From Planctomyces sp. SH-PL62 (GTDB lineage Bacteria; Planctomycetota; Planctomycetia; Isosphaerales; Isosphaeraceae), in the NCBI RefSeq assembly GCF_001610895.1, contig NZ_CP011273.1, forward strand, positions 2,790,001 through 2,854,000: a stretch of DNA of 64,000 nucleotides, in the 5' to 3' direction. This document shows, piece after piece, positions 32,497-40,841 of the stretch. The notes under the pieces were generated by a model. It did no database searches. It saw nothing but the letters and a program-made list of their open reading frames with translations, and was not told the DNA's origin. Both the position numbers and the translations under genes were made by a program. The stretch's first letter is position 1, and every line of letters begins with the position of its first letter.

Positions 32497-35400
32497 TCAC
32501 CCCCCCGGCGGCGTCTCCGCGATCGAGGGCGGCGCCCCGTCGGGGTGGGCCCAGGCGAAGTTGCCGTTCTGCGTCCGTTGCAGCCTCAGCCCGCCGTGGA
32601 CGTCGTCGGTCCTGAAGGCGCGGAGGACCTGCCGCTCGACGTACGCGCGGGCCTTGAGTCCGCAGGCCTCGGGCCGGTCCCGATCGATGAACGCCTCGCG
32701 CAGGAACCGCTTCGGGACGTCGTCGGCGTCCGGCCCTTCGACGTCGGGCATGGCCTCCATGGCGTTGACGTGCTTCCAGCACTCCCAGAGCCCGTCGCAC
32801 CAGGCGGCGACCTCCGGAGCGCCCACCATCGCCGAGAGATACGCCGCGTCGGGGGTGTTCTGGAGCCCCTTCTGGGCGAGGCGGAGGGCGTCGGCCGTCG
32901 TCTCGGACTGGCGGATTCCCTCGTACGTGAACTTGACGACGAGGAACTGGACCCAGAGGTCCAGGAGCCTCCGCTCCCGAAGGGTGAGTTCGGATTCGCG
33001 GGGCTCCAGGCCCATGGGGTCGAACCGGGCCTGGGGGAGCGTGCAGTCCAGGCCGTCGCGGATCGCCCTCAGGCCGTGGCGGAGGTGCTCCAGCACGCTC
33101 AGGTGCAGCCGGGCCCGGGCCCGTTCCAGGCCGGTCGGCGGGACGGGCTCGGTGACGAGCAGCAGGAGTGATTCGAAGTGGTACTGGGCCTGGCTCTGGT
33201 AGAGCAGGCGCCACCAGTGGACGTTGCGGCGGGCCCCCATGATGAGCACGCGGGCGCGTTCGAGCGAGGTCCAGGCCCGTCGGAGCCGCTGGCGGGCCCC
33301 GACGATCGCGTCGGCCAGGCCGCGGCCGCCGTCGTCCTCCTGGATCCTCGACAGCCATTTCCCGCTCCAGTGGGCGAGGCTCCGACGCAGGGCGCGGGCG
33401 ATGTGGTCCAGGTCCTCGCAGAAGGCTTCGACCGCGCGGTCGTCGGCCGCCTCGCCCCGCCGTTTCAGCGCGTGGAACGCCTGGCCGTGGAGGTAGCGCA
33501 TCCCCTCGGTCGAAAGCTCGCGATAGTACGACTTGCCGACGGCGCGCCGGCGGCGGAAGCCTTCCTCAAGGTCCCGCGTGCGGCGGAAGGCGAAGTCGTT
33601 CAGGATGACGTGGTCGGACCGGATCAGGGCCGTCTCGGCGCGGCGGAGCTGGATCACCGCCAGCGAAAGCCGGGCCACGCCGTGGTCCTGGGAGAGCCCG
33701 GCCGCCCCCTTGTCGAGGCTGGAATAGGCCTTGGAGAACTGGCCGAGCAGGGCGTGGGCCCGGGCCTTGATCGTGTAGAAATAGCTCCGGTAGATCGGGT
33801 ACTCGGAGTCCGAGACCCCGGCGACGGAGCGGATCTTCTCCAGGCCCTCGCGGCAGAGCTCGACCGACTCCTCGCAATGCGCCTGGGCGAGGTCCCTCCA
33901 GGCGAAGGGACGGCCCTTGACCGACCATCGGTTGTAAGGGGCGACGAGCAGGTCGGCCCGGAGGAAGGTCAGCCGGACGTTCATCCGCTCGAGCTTGTCG
34001 AGCCAGGGCTCCTCCAGGAGCAGGGACGGCCCCAGGGGGTCGGTCGAATGCGGGCCCTCCTCCAGCGCGAACCGCATCAGGGATTCGAGGATGTCGCGGA
34101 TCAGCTCCGCCTGGCGCCTCGCCTCGGCGAAGACGTTTTGATTCTTGCGGCAGTGGAGGACGTCGAGCAGGACGTCGATCAGCTCGAACAGCCGGCCGAC
34201 CGCGATGCAGACGAACCGTCGCTCCCGCTCGTCGACCTCGCCGGGGGGGGTGGGGACGTCGAGGAACCGGCCGTTCGCCTCGTCCGACAGCAGGGGGGGC
34301 GAGGCCCCCGCGACGGCCTCCATCCGCTCCAGCCGCGCCGACCTCCACTCGTGGTCGAAGAGGGCGACGATCCGCGCCTTCCAGAACCGGACGGTGCCCG
34401 GCTCGTCGAAGAGCGTGCGGGCCAGCGACCGGACGTACTCCTCGTACGCCCCGAAGGCGGCGTCGTCGGGAGTCGGGGCCGGGGGGCGGTTCGGGGACCG
34501 CCGCAGCAGCTGGTCGAGCTGCCCCAGGTGCTCCGCCACCAGCGCGTACAGCTCCTTGACGCAGAGGGTGAACTCGGTCTTCTCGCGGAGCAGCCGGAGC
34601 CGGGTCGTCGTGAGGTCGTTCTTGATGCGGCGGCAGACGCGCCGCGTCAGCTCCTCGATCCGGCCGGCGTCGGTGGTCGGCGGGGCGCCGAAGTGGGAGA
34701 GTTCGAACCGCGGCAGGTCGTGCTTCTCGATCCACTTGATCCAGAAGTACAGGTTGTCCGGCGGGATGTGGCTGAAGATCGCGCTCATCTCACGCCGCAG
34801 GACCCGGCTCAACGCGCGGAGGTCGTCATACCGCTGGAACCCGTGGTCCGGTGTGGCGACCCCCCCGGCGGCGTCGGGCGTCGTCCCGGGCAACGCCGTC
34901 CGCATGGTCAGGAATCGGATCGAGGCGATGCGGTGGTAGAGGTACTCCAGCAGGCAGTCGATGTGCCGGCTCGCCAGGTAGTACTCGGCGTAGTAGTAGC
35001 GGGCGATGCGGTCGTGGATCTGATGGAGCCGGAGCAGGTTGCGGGACGTCGCGGCCGCCGCCTTGAGGTCCAGCGGTCGCTGGGACAGCAGGCTCCGAAT
35101 CCTCGTCGTGGCGCAGTCCGCCGACATCGCCGCGTAGCGGGCGTCCCGGACGGCGATGCTCATCCAGTAGCCGCCGCCCTCGACGCGGTGGATCCAGCGC
35201 GCGTCCTCCATCCTCTTGAGCAGGCCGTCGACGTCCTCGTCCGCCTCCTCGCTCGTCGGCCGGCCGGGCGACTCCTCCCCGGCCTCCGCCGCCCCCTTCG
35301 CGTCGGGGGCGAGGATGTTCCGCAGGGCGACGATCGAGCGGGGGCGGCGATACGCCACCAGGCGGTCGACGACGTCCTCCAGGTCGACCCCGCCGCCGGG

Positions 35401-37449
35401 CTTCGGCAGGGGGGCGAGCGGCGGCTCGGCCGGCCCGTGGCGGCCGACGAGCTTGACGTCGTCCAGGCCCTCGACGACGCGGGAAAGCCGGGCGACCGAC
35501 CGCACGGCGTCGCGCAGGGTCGCGAGGTCGCCGTCCGCCCGGCGCGGCGACGGGATGTCCAGGGAAAGGCAGAGGATCGACTCGTGGGCCGTCCCCGCCG
35601 CGGCCCTGGCCAGCCTGGCGACGAAGTCGTGGAACAGCTCGGTGTTCGAGCCGACGATCCCCATGTCCTCGACCCGGGGGATGCCGTGGTGGATCGTCGG
35701 CGGCCGGCAGAACGAGCCCACGCCGTCGAGGGCGACGAGGTAGCGGCCCCGGCTCAACGCCTGGACGAGCCGGTCGACCGCGTTCCCCAGGTCGCGCTCC
35801 CAGCGGAGCCGGACGGCGTCGCGGTCGGCGTCCTCGTGGGTCCCGATCAGGCCGGGCTGGGCCAGCTCCCCGAGGGTGACGACGTTGGGCGGCAGCAGGA
35901 GGTCGCGGCGGCGGATCTGCGAGAAGATCTCCTCGATGACCCCGCCGACGGTCGGGTGCGACTCGACGTCCACCCAGATCTGGGTGTGGGTGGCCCGATA
36001 GAGGCTGGCGAACGCCGACATGGCGACCGAGCCCTCGTCGGACGGCGGATGGGCCTCGAACCACGCCTTCCAGGTCGCCTTGCCGTCGGCCTCCGGCGGC
36101 CTCATCTTGTCCGGGTCGGCGAACAGGTAGATCCGGCCCCTCTGACGCTGGTGCTCCTCCAGCTCCGGGGACGGCCGCGAGGGCCTGAGCGGCCGCTGGG
36201 AATGGGGCGGATAATAGGCCAGGCTCCGCTCGTGGGCGTTCGAGGCCCGCGTCTGCGCCTCCCGCAGGAACTCCGCCAGGTCCGAGATCTGCACCTGCTT
36301 CACCCGCCCCCGGAATTCCGGGTAGGCGTCGAGCAGCTCCTCCAGACGTTCGGGGGTCGAGTCCTCGAACCGGAGCCAGAGCACCTCCGGCGGCGCGCCG
36401 ACGGGATGGGCGTCGGAGTCTCGACGCCCCAGGATCGCCTTGACCAGATCCATCACCCGCCGGTCCCAGCCCGCCCAGCCCAGCACCAGGATCACCGGGT
36501 CTCGCGGCAAGGCGGCGATCAGGCGGGCCTTGCTCTCCTCGTCCAGGGGCTGGTCGATCCGCTCCCCCACCTTCAGCCCGTACATCCCGCCGTGGAGCTT
36601 GACGATCGACAGCCGTCGCGCCAGCAGCCCCGCGTTCGGCATCCCGGCCTCGTCGGAGACGTCGTACACGTCGGGCTTGAGCCCTTCCTGGCGCATCGCG
36701 TCCTCGACCAGCGCGTCGAAGTTCAGCGTCAGGATCAGCCGCCAGTCCATCAGCCTCGCCAGGTACGCGAGGAAGCGGTGGGCCGTCCCGGGGAGCCGAC
36801 CCCTCACCAGCTGCTGGAACAGCGCGTCGACTCGTCCGGGATCCCCCTTGGTCACGAACCCCAGCAGCGACTTCCAGTCGCCCGCCAGCGTCAGGTCCTT
36901 CCACGCTTCGCTCCGCGGCCCCTCCGCCACGCAAGCGGGCCGGGCCAGCCAGCCCTTCAAGGGGATCGGGGCCTCGGCCTCCAGGCGATGGAACCACCGC
37001 GCCTCGCGGCCCTTCAGCTCCTCGCGCAGCGAGATCTGGACCACCTGCTCCATCAACGTCGCGTCGGTGGGAAGGCCCGCCGCCCGCCGCTGCAGCCAGC
37101 GCCAGAGGTCCGTGTCGAGCTGGTGGAGGTCCGGCCATCCCACGGCGTCCAGGTAGTCGTCCGTCGAGATTCGCAGGCCGTCTTTCCAACCCTCGGACGG
37201 AGCGTCGCTGGGGGGCAGGTAGACCTGGTGTTCCAGGAAGAAATGGACCTTCGCCAGGTAGCGGACCACCCCCGAGAGTGCGGGAATCCCGGACTCCACC
37301 GAGATCCCCGCGCCGATCAAGGGGACGATCCCGCGCCCCCGTCGCCAGTACTTGATCAGCCGCTTGACCCCTTCGAGCGAATCGAGCTCCTCCGATTTAG
37401 CATCCTGGGAGACGCCCTGGGTCGTCCTGTCGCGGGCTTTTCGCGGCAT
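32497..37449 (-). CDS. Giant SIR2-domain protein with NTPase-like centre and long helical C-terminus; candidate anti-phage effector
   Basis: About 1650 residues. Residues 30-390 form a SIR2 (NAD-consuming) domain: GIVPLIGAGISVESGIPAL (GAG at 46-48), LILTLNFDALVEDAM with catalytic-type Asn243 and Asp245, IVKLHGG with His286, and VILVLGWAGWDRRVMDLV. Residues about 438-680 resemble a STAND/AAA NTPase: a strand RGRIYLFADPD, a degenerate P-loop area (ADGKAT, 455-459), IWVDVESHPTVGGVIEEIF, and the Walker-B-like YLVALDGVGSF at 570-580. A winged-helix-like segment follows (RRPRSIVALRN, RMEDARWIHRV). The rest is helical and TPR-like. SIR2 plus NTPase plus repeats is the layout of abortive-infection proteins such as Avs5 and DSR. 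No partner gene is adjacent. Start at 37449 keeps the helix before the SIR2 core. Confidence 0.85.
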   Translation of the reverse strand: MPRKARDRTTQGVSQDAKSEELDSLEGVKRLIKYWRRGRGIVPLIGAGISVESGIPALSGVVRYLAKVHFFLEHQVYLPPSDAPSEGWKDGLRISTDDYLDAVGWPDLHQLDTDLWRWLQRRAAGLPTDATLMEQVVQISLREELKGREARWFHRLEAEAPIPLKGWLARPACVAEGPRSEAWKDLTLAGDWKSLLGFVTKGDPGRVDALFQQLVRGRLPGTAHRFLAYLARLMDWRLILTLNFDALVEDAMRQEGLKPDVYDVSDEAGMPNAGLLARRLSIVKLHGGMYGLKVGERIDQPLDEESKARLIAALPRDPVILVLGWAGWDRRVMDLVKAILGRRDSDAHPVGAPPEVLWLRFEDSTPERLEELLDAYPEFRGRVKQVQISDLAEFLREAQTRASNAHERSLAYYPPHSQRPLRPSRPSPELEEHQRQRGRIYLFADPDKMRPPEADGKATWKAWFEAHPPSDEGSVAMSAFASLYRATHTQIWVDVESHPTVGGVIEEIFSQIRRRDLLLPPNVVTLGELAQPGLIGTHEDADRDAVRLRWERDLGNAVDRLVQALSRGRYLVALDGVGSFCRPPTIHHGIPRVEDMGIVGSNTELFHDFVARLARAAAGTAHESILCLSLDIPSPRRADGDLATLRDAVRSVARLSRVVEGLDDVKLVGRHGPAEPPLAPLPKPGGGVDLEDVVDRLVAYRRPRSIVALRNILAPDAKGAAEAGEESPGRPTSEEADEDVDGLLKRMEDARWIHRVEGGGYWMSIAVRDARYAAMSADCATTRIRSLLSQRPLDLKAAAATSRNLLRLHQIHDRIARYYYAEYYLASRHIDCLLEYLYHRIASIRFLTMRTALPGTTPDAAGGVATPDHGFQRYDDLRALSRVLRREMSAIFSHIPPDNLYFWIKWIEKHDLPRFELSHFGAPPTTDAGRIEELTRRVCRRIKNDLTTTRLRLLREKTEFTLCVKELYALVAEHLGQLDQLLRRSPNRPPAPTPDDAAFGAYEEYVRSLARTLFDEPGTVRFWKARIVALFDHEWRSARLERMEAVAGASPPLLSDEANGRFLDVPTPPGEVDERERRFVCIAVGRLFELIDVLLDVLHCRKNQNVFAEARRQAELIRDILESLMRFALEEGPHSTDPLGPSLLLEEPWLDKLERMNVRLTFLRADLLVAPYNRWSVKGRPFAWRDLAQAHCEESVELCREGLEKIRSVAGVSDSEYPIYRSYFYTIKARAHALLGQFSKAYSSLDKGAAGLSQDHGVARLSLAVIQLRRAETALIRSDHVILNDFAFRRTRDLEEGFRRRRAVGKSYYRELSTEGMRYLHGQAFHALKRRGEAADDRAVEAFCEDLDHIARALRRSLAHWSGKWLSRIQEDDGGRGLADAIVGARQRLRRAWTSLERARVLIMGARRNVHWWRLLYQSQAQYHFESLLLLVTEPVPPTGLERARARLHLSVLEHLRHGLRAIRDGLDCTLPQARFDPMGLEPRESELTLRERRLLDLWVQFLVVKFTYEGIRQSETTADALRLAQKGLQNTPDAAYLSAMVGAPEVAAWCDGLWECWKHVNAMEAMPDVEGPDADDVPKRFLREAFIDRDRPEACGLKARAYVERQVLRAFRTDDVHGGLRLQRTQNGNFAWAHPDGAPPSIAETPPGG

Positions 37450-37602
37450 GGCGGGCTCCGTGAGAGCAAAAACCTGGATCGCAGCATCATTGCGACCGGT
37501 CCCGCACGGAGTCAATCGGCGTGTTCGGCTGATTGCGGCCGATTCGTGATGTTTCAATGCGGGGCCCCACCCCGGGCGCGGCCCCGGACGACCCGTGGAG
37601 GG

Positions 37603-37935
37603 TCAGTCGTCCTCGCGTTCGTCCGGGGCCGGGGGGAGGTCCAGGACGCCGCTGACGGCGACCGAGCGGGAGGCGATCGCGCCGGGGATCGGGGTCTCCT
37701 CCGGGCGGACGGTGACGTCGCGCGGGGTCTCGGTGCGATTCCAGAGGCGGGCGAGGCTCCATTGGGAGAGCCACGAGGACCGCAGGGACTTCGACGTCCT
37801 GGTGAACGGCGAGGGGGAGTCGAACGAGGAGGCGCATTCGGGCTCGCATGGGCGATGCAGGCAGCGCGAGCCGGCGCAGCCGCTCAACATGAGGATCGCG
37901 AGTCCGACGATCAGGGTCCGGATCGTAGTGCGCAT
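37603..37935 (-). CDS. Small lipoprotein of unknown function
   Basis: A 110-residue protein with a lipoprotein leader (RTLIVGLAILMLSGC, lipobox LSGC at about residue 20). The mature part has an early cysteine cluster (CAGSRCLHRPCEPECASSFD), then a Ser/Arg-rich and finally acidic tail (PPAPDEREDD). No family recognised. Start at 37935 is set by the lipobox; an upstream ATG at 38016 would add 27 residues before the leader. It lies upstream of the SIR2-domain gene on the same strand, 153 bp away, and a shared transcript is not obvious. Confidence 0.7.
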   Translation of the reverse strand: MRTTIRTLIVGLAILMLSGCAGSRCLHRPCEPECASSFDSPSPFTRTSKSLRSSWLSQWSLARLWNRTETPRDVTVRPEETPIPGAIASRSVAVSGVLDLPPAPDEREDD

Positions 37936-38454
37936 GGGAAGGCCTCCTGGCCCGCGCCTCGACGCGGGCTTGATATCGCTCGACCGCCGAAGCCGGCGGA
38001 GTGTCCGGGTCACCACCCGAAGTCGATCAAGGGGCGGGGCTCGAAGTGATGACGTATGGATAACGCAAGCCCCGCGCCGAAGACCCAGGCCCGGGGCGGT
38101 CGGCCCCCCGAGCCTGGTGTTTTCGTGACGGTTGGAGAAACCTGGAGGCGAGCTGAGGGGGACTTCTCAACGCTCCCGCTCTGCATTCCTTCCCTGGGAA
38201 GGGAGCAGGCGGCTGAAGCCTGGCCGAGCGGGGAGGCGTTGGGTCGCTCGATGGTCGCCGCCCCTCGACGAGGCCTCGCGGCGAACCGGCGGAATCCCCC
38301 TTCCTCAATCGGCTCGTCGAGGGATCGGAGAGACCACGGCCCGCTGGGAGTTCGGCGAATCCTGCGGAAATCGTGGATAGCCCGGCGTCGCTTCCGGCAC
38401 TATGGGGAGTGTCGCGGGCGGAGGAGTCGTCGATCGGCCGGTCGAGAGGGATGC
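37936..38454. other. Intergenic region between divergent genes
   Basis: A 519-bp gap between the small lipoprotein (minus) and the sigma-factor fusion (plus). Small open frames on both strands show no domain and no credible ribosome binding site. An imperfect palindrome around CCTTCCCTGGGAAGGG is at about 38190-38205. No RNA gene or promoter consensus was recognised. Confidence 0.45.
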
Positions 38455-40077
38455 ATGGCGGAGGCTTCGGCGGGGCGAAGGCTGCGGGACCTGGCGACGC
38501 TCTTTCAATCCGGCTCGCTCGCCGGGATGACGGACGGCGAGATCCTGCGCCGGGCGGGGAGGGAGCCGGGCGGGGAGGCCGAGGCGTTCTTCGAGGCGAT
38601 CCTCGACCGCCACGGGGCGATGGTCCGGCGCGTCTGTCGGGGGATCCTGGGAGACGCGGACGATGCGGACGACGCCTTCCAGGCGACCTTCCTGGTCCTG
38701 GCCCGGCGGCTCCGGGAGGCGCAACGGCTGGAATCGGTCGGCGGCTGGCTGCACGGGGTCGCGGCGAAGGTCGCGGCCCGGGCGCGCGTCGACGCGGCGA
38801 GGCGACGGAAGCATGAGAGGGCGCGAGCCGGTCTGTCCCTCGTCGTCGCCGACGACCCCGACGTCGAAATCGACCGCGCCCTGCGGGACGAGGTCGGCCG
38901 CCTGCCGTCGCGGCATCGCGAGGTCGTCGTGCTCTGCTACTGGGAGGGGCTGACCCACGAGCAGGCCGCCGCCCGCCTCGGATGCCCGCTCGGCACCGTC
39001 CGCAGCCGATCGGCCCGCGCCCGCGACCTGCTCCGTCGCCGCCTGCGACGCCGGGGCCTCGCGCCCGAGGGGATCGAGGCCGAAAGGGCCGTCACGCCGG
39101 TCGTCCCCGCCGCGCTGATCCGAGCCTCGGCGCGAGGGGCGGCCGAGACCCTGGCGGGCCGGTCGGCCCTGAACTTCGTCGGCGTCCGTCCGATCGCGCT
39201 TTCCCATCACGTTGTACGGAGGATGTTCATGCTCAAGCTTGCTCATCTGGGCGCCGCCTCGGCGCTGGCGATCCTCGCGGCCGTCGGCCTCAGCCGCGCG
39301 GGGACGCCGCCCCCGCAAGAGCCCGCTGCGGCGGCGGCGGCCCCGGGCCCGGCGGCGGAACAGGCCGGTCAGACGCCGCCGAGGGTCTTCCGCCCCTACG
39401 TGGTCCAGCCGCCCGACCTGATCCTCGTCGAGGTCCTCCAGGCTCTGGAAGGTCGGCCGATCTCGGGCGAACGGCTCGTGCGCGCGGACGGCAAGATCAC
39501 GCTGGGATTCTACGGCGACGTCGAGGTCGCCGGCCTGACGATCCCGGAGATCAAGGAGAAGATCACGATCCACCTGAAGAAGTACCTGAGCGACGACCGG
39601 CTCGGCCTCGTCGGGCATGACCGCGAGACCGGCAAGCCGGTCCCGATCGATCCGAAGGACGCCGATCGGGTCTTCGTGGACGTCGTCGGCTACAACAGCG
39701 AGTTCTACTACCTCATCGGCGCGTTCGCGGCGCCCGGCCGTTTCCAGGTCACCGGCTCGGACACCGTGCTCGACGCGCTGGTCCTGGCGGGCGGCCTGGC
39801 CGACGACGCCGATGCCCGGAAGGTCCTGCTCGTCCGCGAGCGGCCGGAAGCCGGCGAGCCGAAGTCGCATCCCATCGACGTCCGGGCGATCCTCGAAGGG
39901 GCGGAAGGCGCCGTCAACCACCGCCTCCGGCCCGGCGACCGCCTCATCGCCGCGCGAACCAAGGCGCACGCAGCCGACGCCCCGGAGGCGACGTCCTCCC
40001 GCGAGATGGAACTCCGGCTCAAACGGCTCGAATCCCAGGTCGAGGAACTCTCCAGGAAGCTCGACGAGCGTCGCTGA
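38455..40077 (+). CDS. ECF sigma factor fused through a membrane segment to a polysaccharide-export (Wza/SLBB-type) domain
   Basis: A single 540-residue frame. Residues 35-105 are sigma region 2 (AFFEAILDRHGAMVRRVCRG, DADDAFQATFLVLARR) and 145-200 are region 4 (PSRHREVVVLCYWEGLTHEQ, ARLGCPLGTVRSRSARARDL). Around 257-280 lies a hydrophobic helix (LAHLGAASALAILAAVGLSR). After an Ala/Pro linker, residues from about 312 form a polysaccharide export domain (FRPYVVQPPDLILVEVLQAL, LVRADGKITLGFYGDVEVAG), and near 410 an SLBB-like segment (YYLIGAFAAPGRFQVTGSDT, LDALVLAGGLADD). A coiled coil ends it. It would place a transcription factor in the cytoplasm and an export-type domain outside. Planctomycete ECF factors with C-terminal extensions are known; this extension type is unusual. 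Confidence 0.88.
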   Translation: MAEASAGRRLRDLATLFQSGSLAGMTDGEILRRAGREPGGEAEAFFEAILDRHGAMVRRVCRGILGDADDADDAFQATFLVLARRLREAQRLESVGGWLHGVAAKVAARARVDAARRRKHERARAGLSLVVADDPDVEIDRALRDEVGRLPSRHREVVVLCYWEGLTHEQAAARLGCPLGTVRSRSARARDLLRRRLRRRGLAPEGIEAERAVTPVVPAALIRASARGAAETLAGRSALNFVGVRPIALSHHVVRRMFMLKLAHLGAASALAILAAVGLSRAGTPPPQEPAAAAAAPGPAAEQAGQTPPRVFRPYVVQPPDLILVEVLQALEGRPISGERLVRADGKITLGFYGDVEVAGLTIPEIKEKITIHLKKYLSDDRLGLVGHDRETGKPVPIDPKDADRVFVDVVGYNSEFYYLIGAFAAPGRFQVTGSDTVLDALVLAGGLADDADARKVLLVRERPEAGEPKSHPIDVRAILEGAEGAVNHRLRPGDRLIAARTKAHAADAPEATSSREMELRLKRLESQVEELSRKLDERR

Positions 40078-40104
40078 GCGGCGGGCGGTCGTCGCGGCGT
40101 CCCG

Positions 40105-40602
40105 TCAGGTCGTCGTCCCCGTCCCGGCCGTCAGCGCCTCCTCGGCGGCGGCGAGGCGGTGGACCTCGACGCGGCGGCGCTGGTCCTCGGCGAGGGCGAT
40201 GAGGCCGTCGTAGTCGGGGCCCGCGAGTTCGAGGCGGCGGGCCGAGGCGGTCGCCAGCGCGCGCCAGAGGAGCCGCTTGCCCTCGATCCCCAGCGACAGG
40301 GCCTCGAAACTCTCCATCCGCCGGAGCGGGCCCCCCTGGGGGTCGTCGTACCGCAGCTTCAGCTGGGCCGCCTTCTCGGCGATCCACGAGGCCGCCTTGC
40401 GCGGAAGCGTCACCGAGGCCCCCACTCGTTCCGCCAGGTCGTCGAGGACCTTGCGCTCGTCGGCGATCTCCTTGAGAAGCTGCGTCGCCGTCCGGCCGAT
40501 CGGGTCGTCGCCGTGCTCCTCCTTGAACCGCTCCAGAAGCTCCACGGCCGCGACCGAGCCGGCCATGTGATCCGTCAGATAAGTCGCCAGGTGGTCGCCC
40601 AT
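40105..40602 (-). CDS. Helical protein of unknown function
   Basis: A 165-residue soluble, mostly helical protein (HLATYLTDHMAGSVAAVELL, TATQLLKEIADERKVLDDL, ALSLGIEGKRLLWRALATAS, YDGLIALAEDQRRRVEVHRL). Helix lengths and the E-x-x-x-E/H spacing suggest a four-helix bundle of the ferritin/rubrerythrin-like shape, but a full metal-binding set is not clear. A strong ribosome binding site (GGAGGAGG) sits just before the ATG at 40602. It is convergent with the sigma-factor fusion (27-bp gap). Confidence 0.75.
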   Translation of the reverse strand: MGDHLATYLTDHMAGSVAAVELLERFKEEHGDDPIGRTATQLLKEIADERKVLDDLAERVGASVTLPRKAASWIAEKAAQLKLRYDDPQGGPLRRMESFEALSLGIEGKRLLWRALATASARRLELAGPDYDGLIALAEDQRRRVEVHRLAAAEEALTAGTGTTT

Positions 40603-40725
40603 CGCCCCTCCTCCCTTCATCTTTTCACCGGGTCCGCTCGTCTTCCACGCAAGCGGCGCGCCGGCTTCGCGCCTCGTCCCGTTCCCGATGAATCCGCTCC
40701 GGCCGCCCGAGGGCTCCGGGGCGTT

Positions 40726-40731
40726 TACAAT
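40726..40731 (+). promoter_or_regulatory. Candidate -10 element (TACAAT) upstream of the CotH-like gene
   Basis: TACAAT at 111 bp before the ATG at 40842, in the gap between divergent genes. No clear -35. Listed because the same hexamer stands before two other genes in the window. Confidence 0.25.
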
Positions 40732-40841
40732 CTGTTACGGAGCGAGCCTCGCGAAACCTCCATAATCCCATCGAGGGCGAGACCGACGGAATGGCCGCAC
40801 GTCGCCCGCGACAGGTCGAGCTTTCGACGCGAGGAAACGCC

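Noticed and set aside
33178-38049. A 1623-codon open frame on the plus strand opposite the SIR2-domain gene
   Set aside because: It is antisense to a gene with clear domains, has no recognisable motif, and open opposite frames are expected at this GC content.
38027-38308. A 93-codon minus-strand frame in the gap before the sigma-factor fusion
   Set aside because: It has no ribosome binding site, no domain and a composition typical of chance frames.
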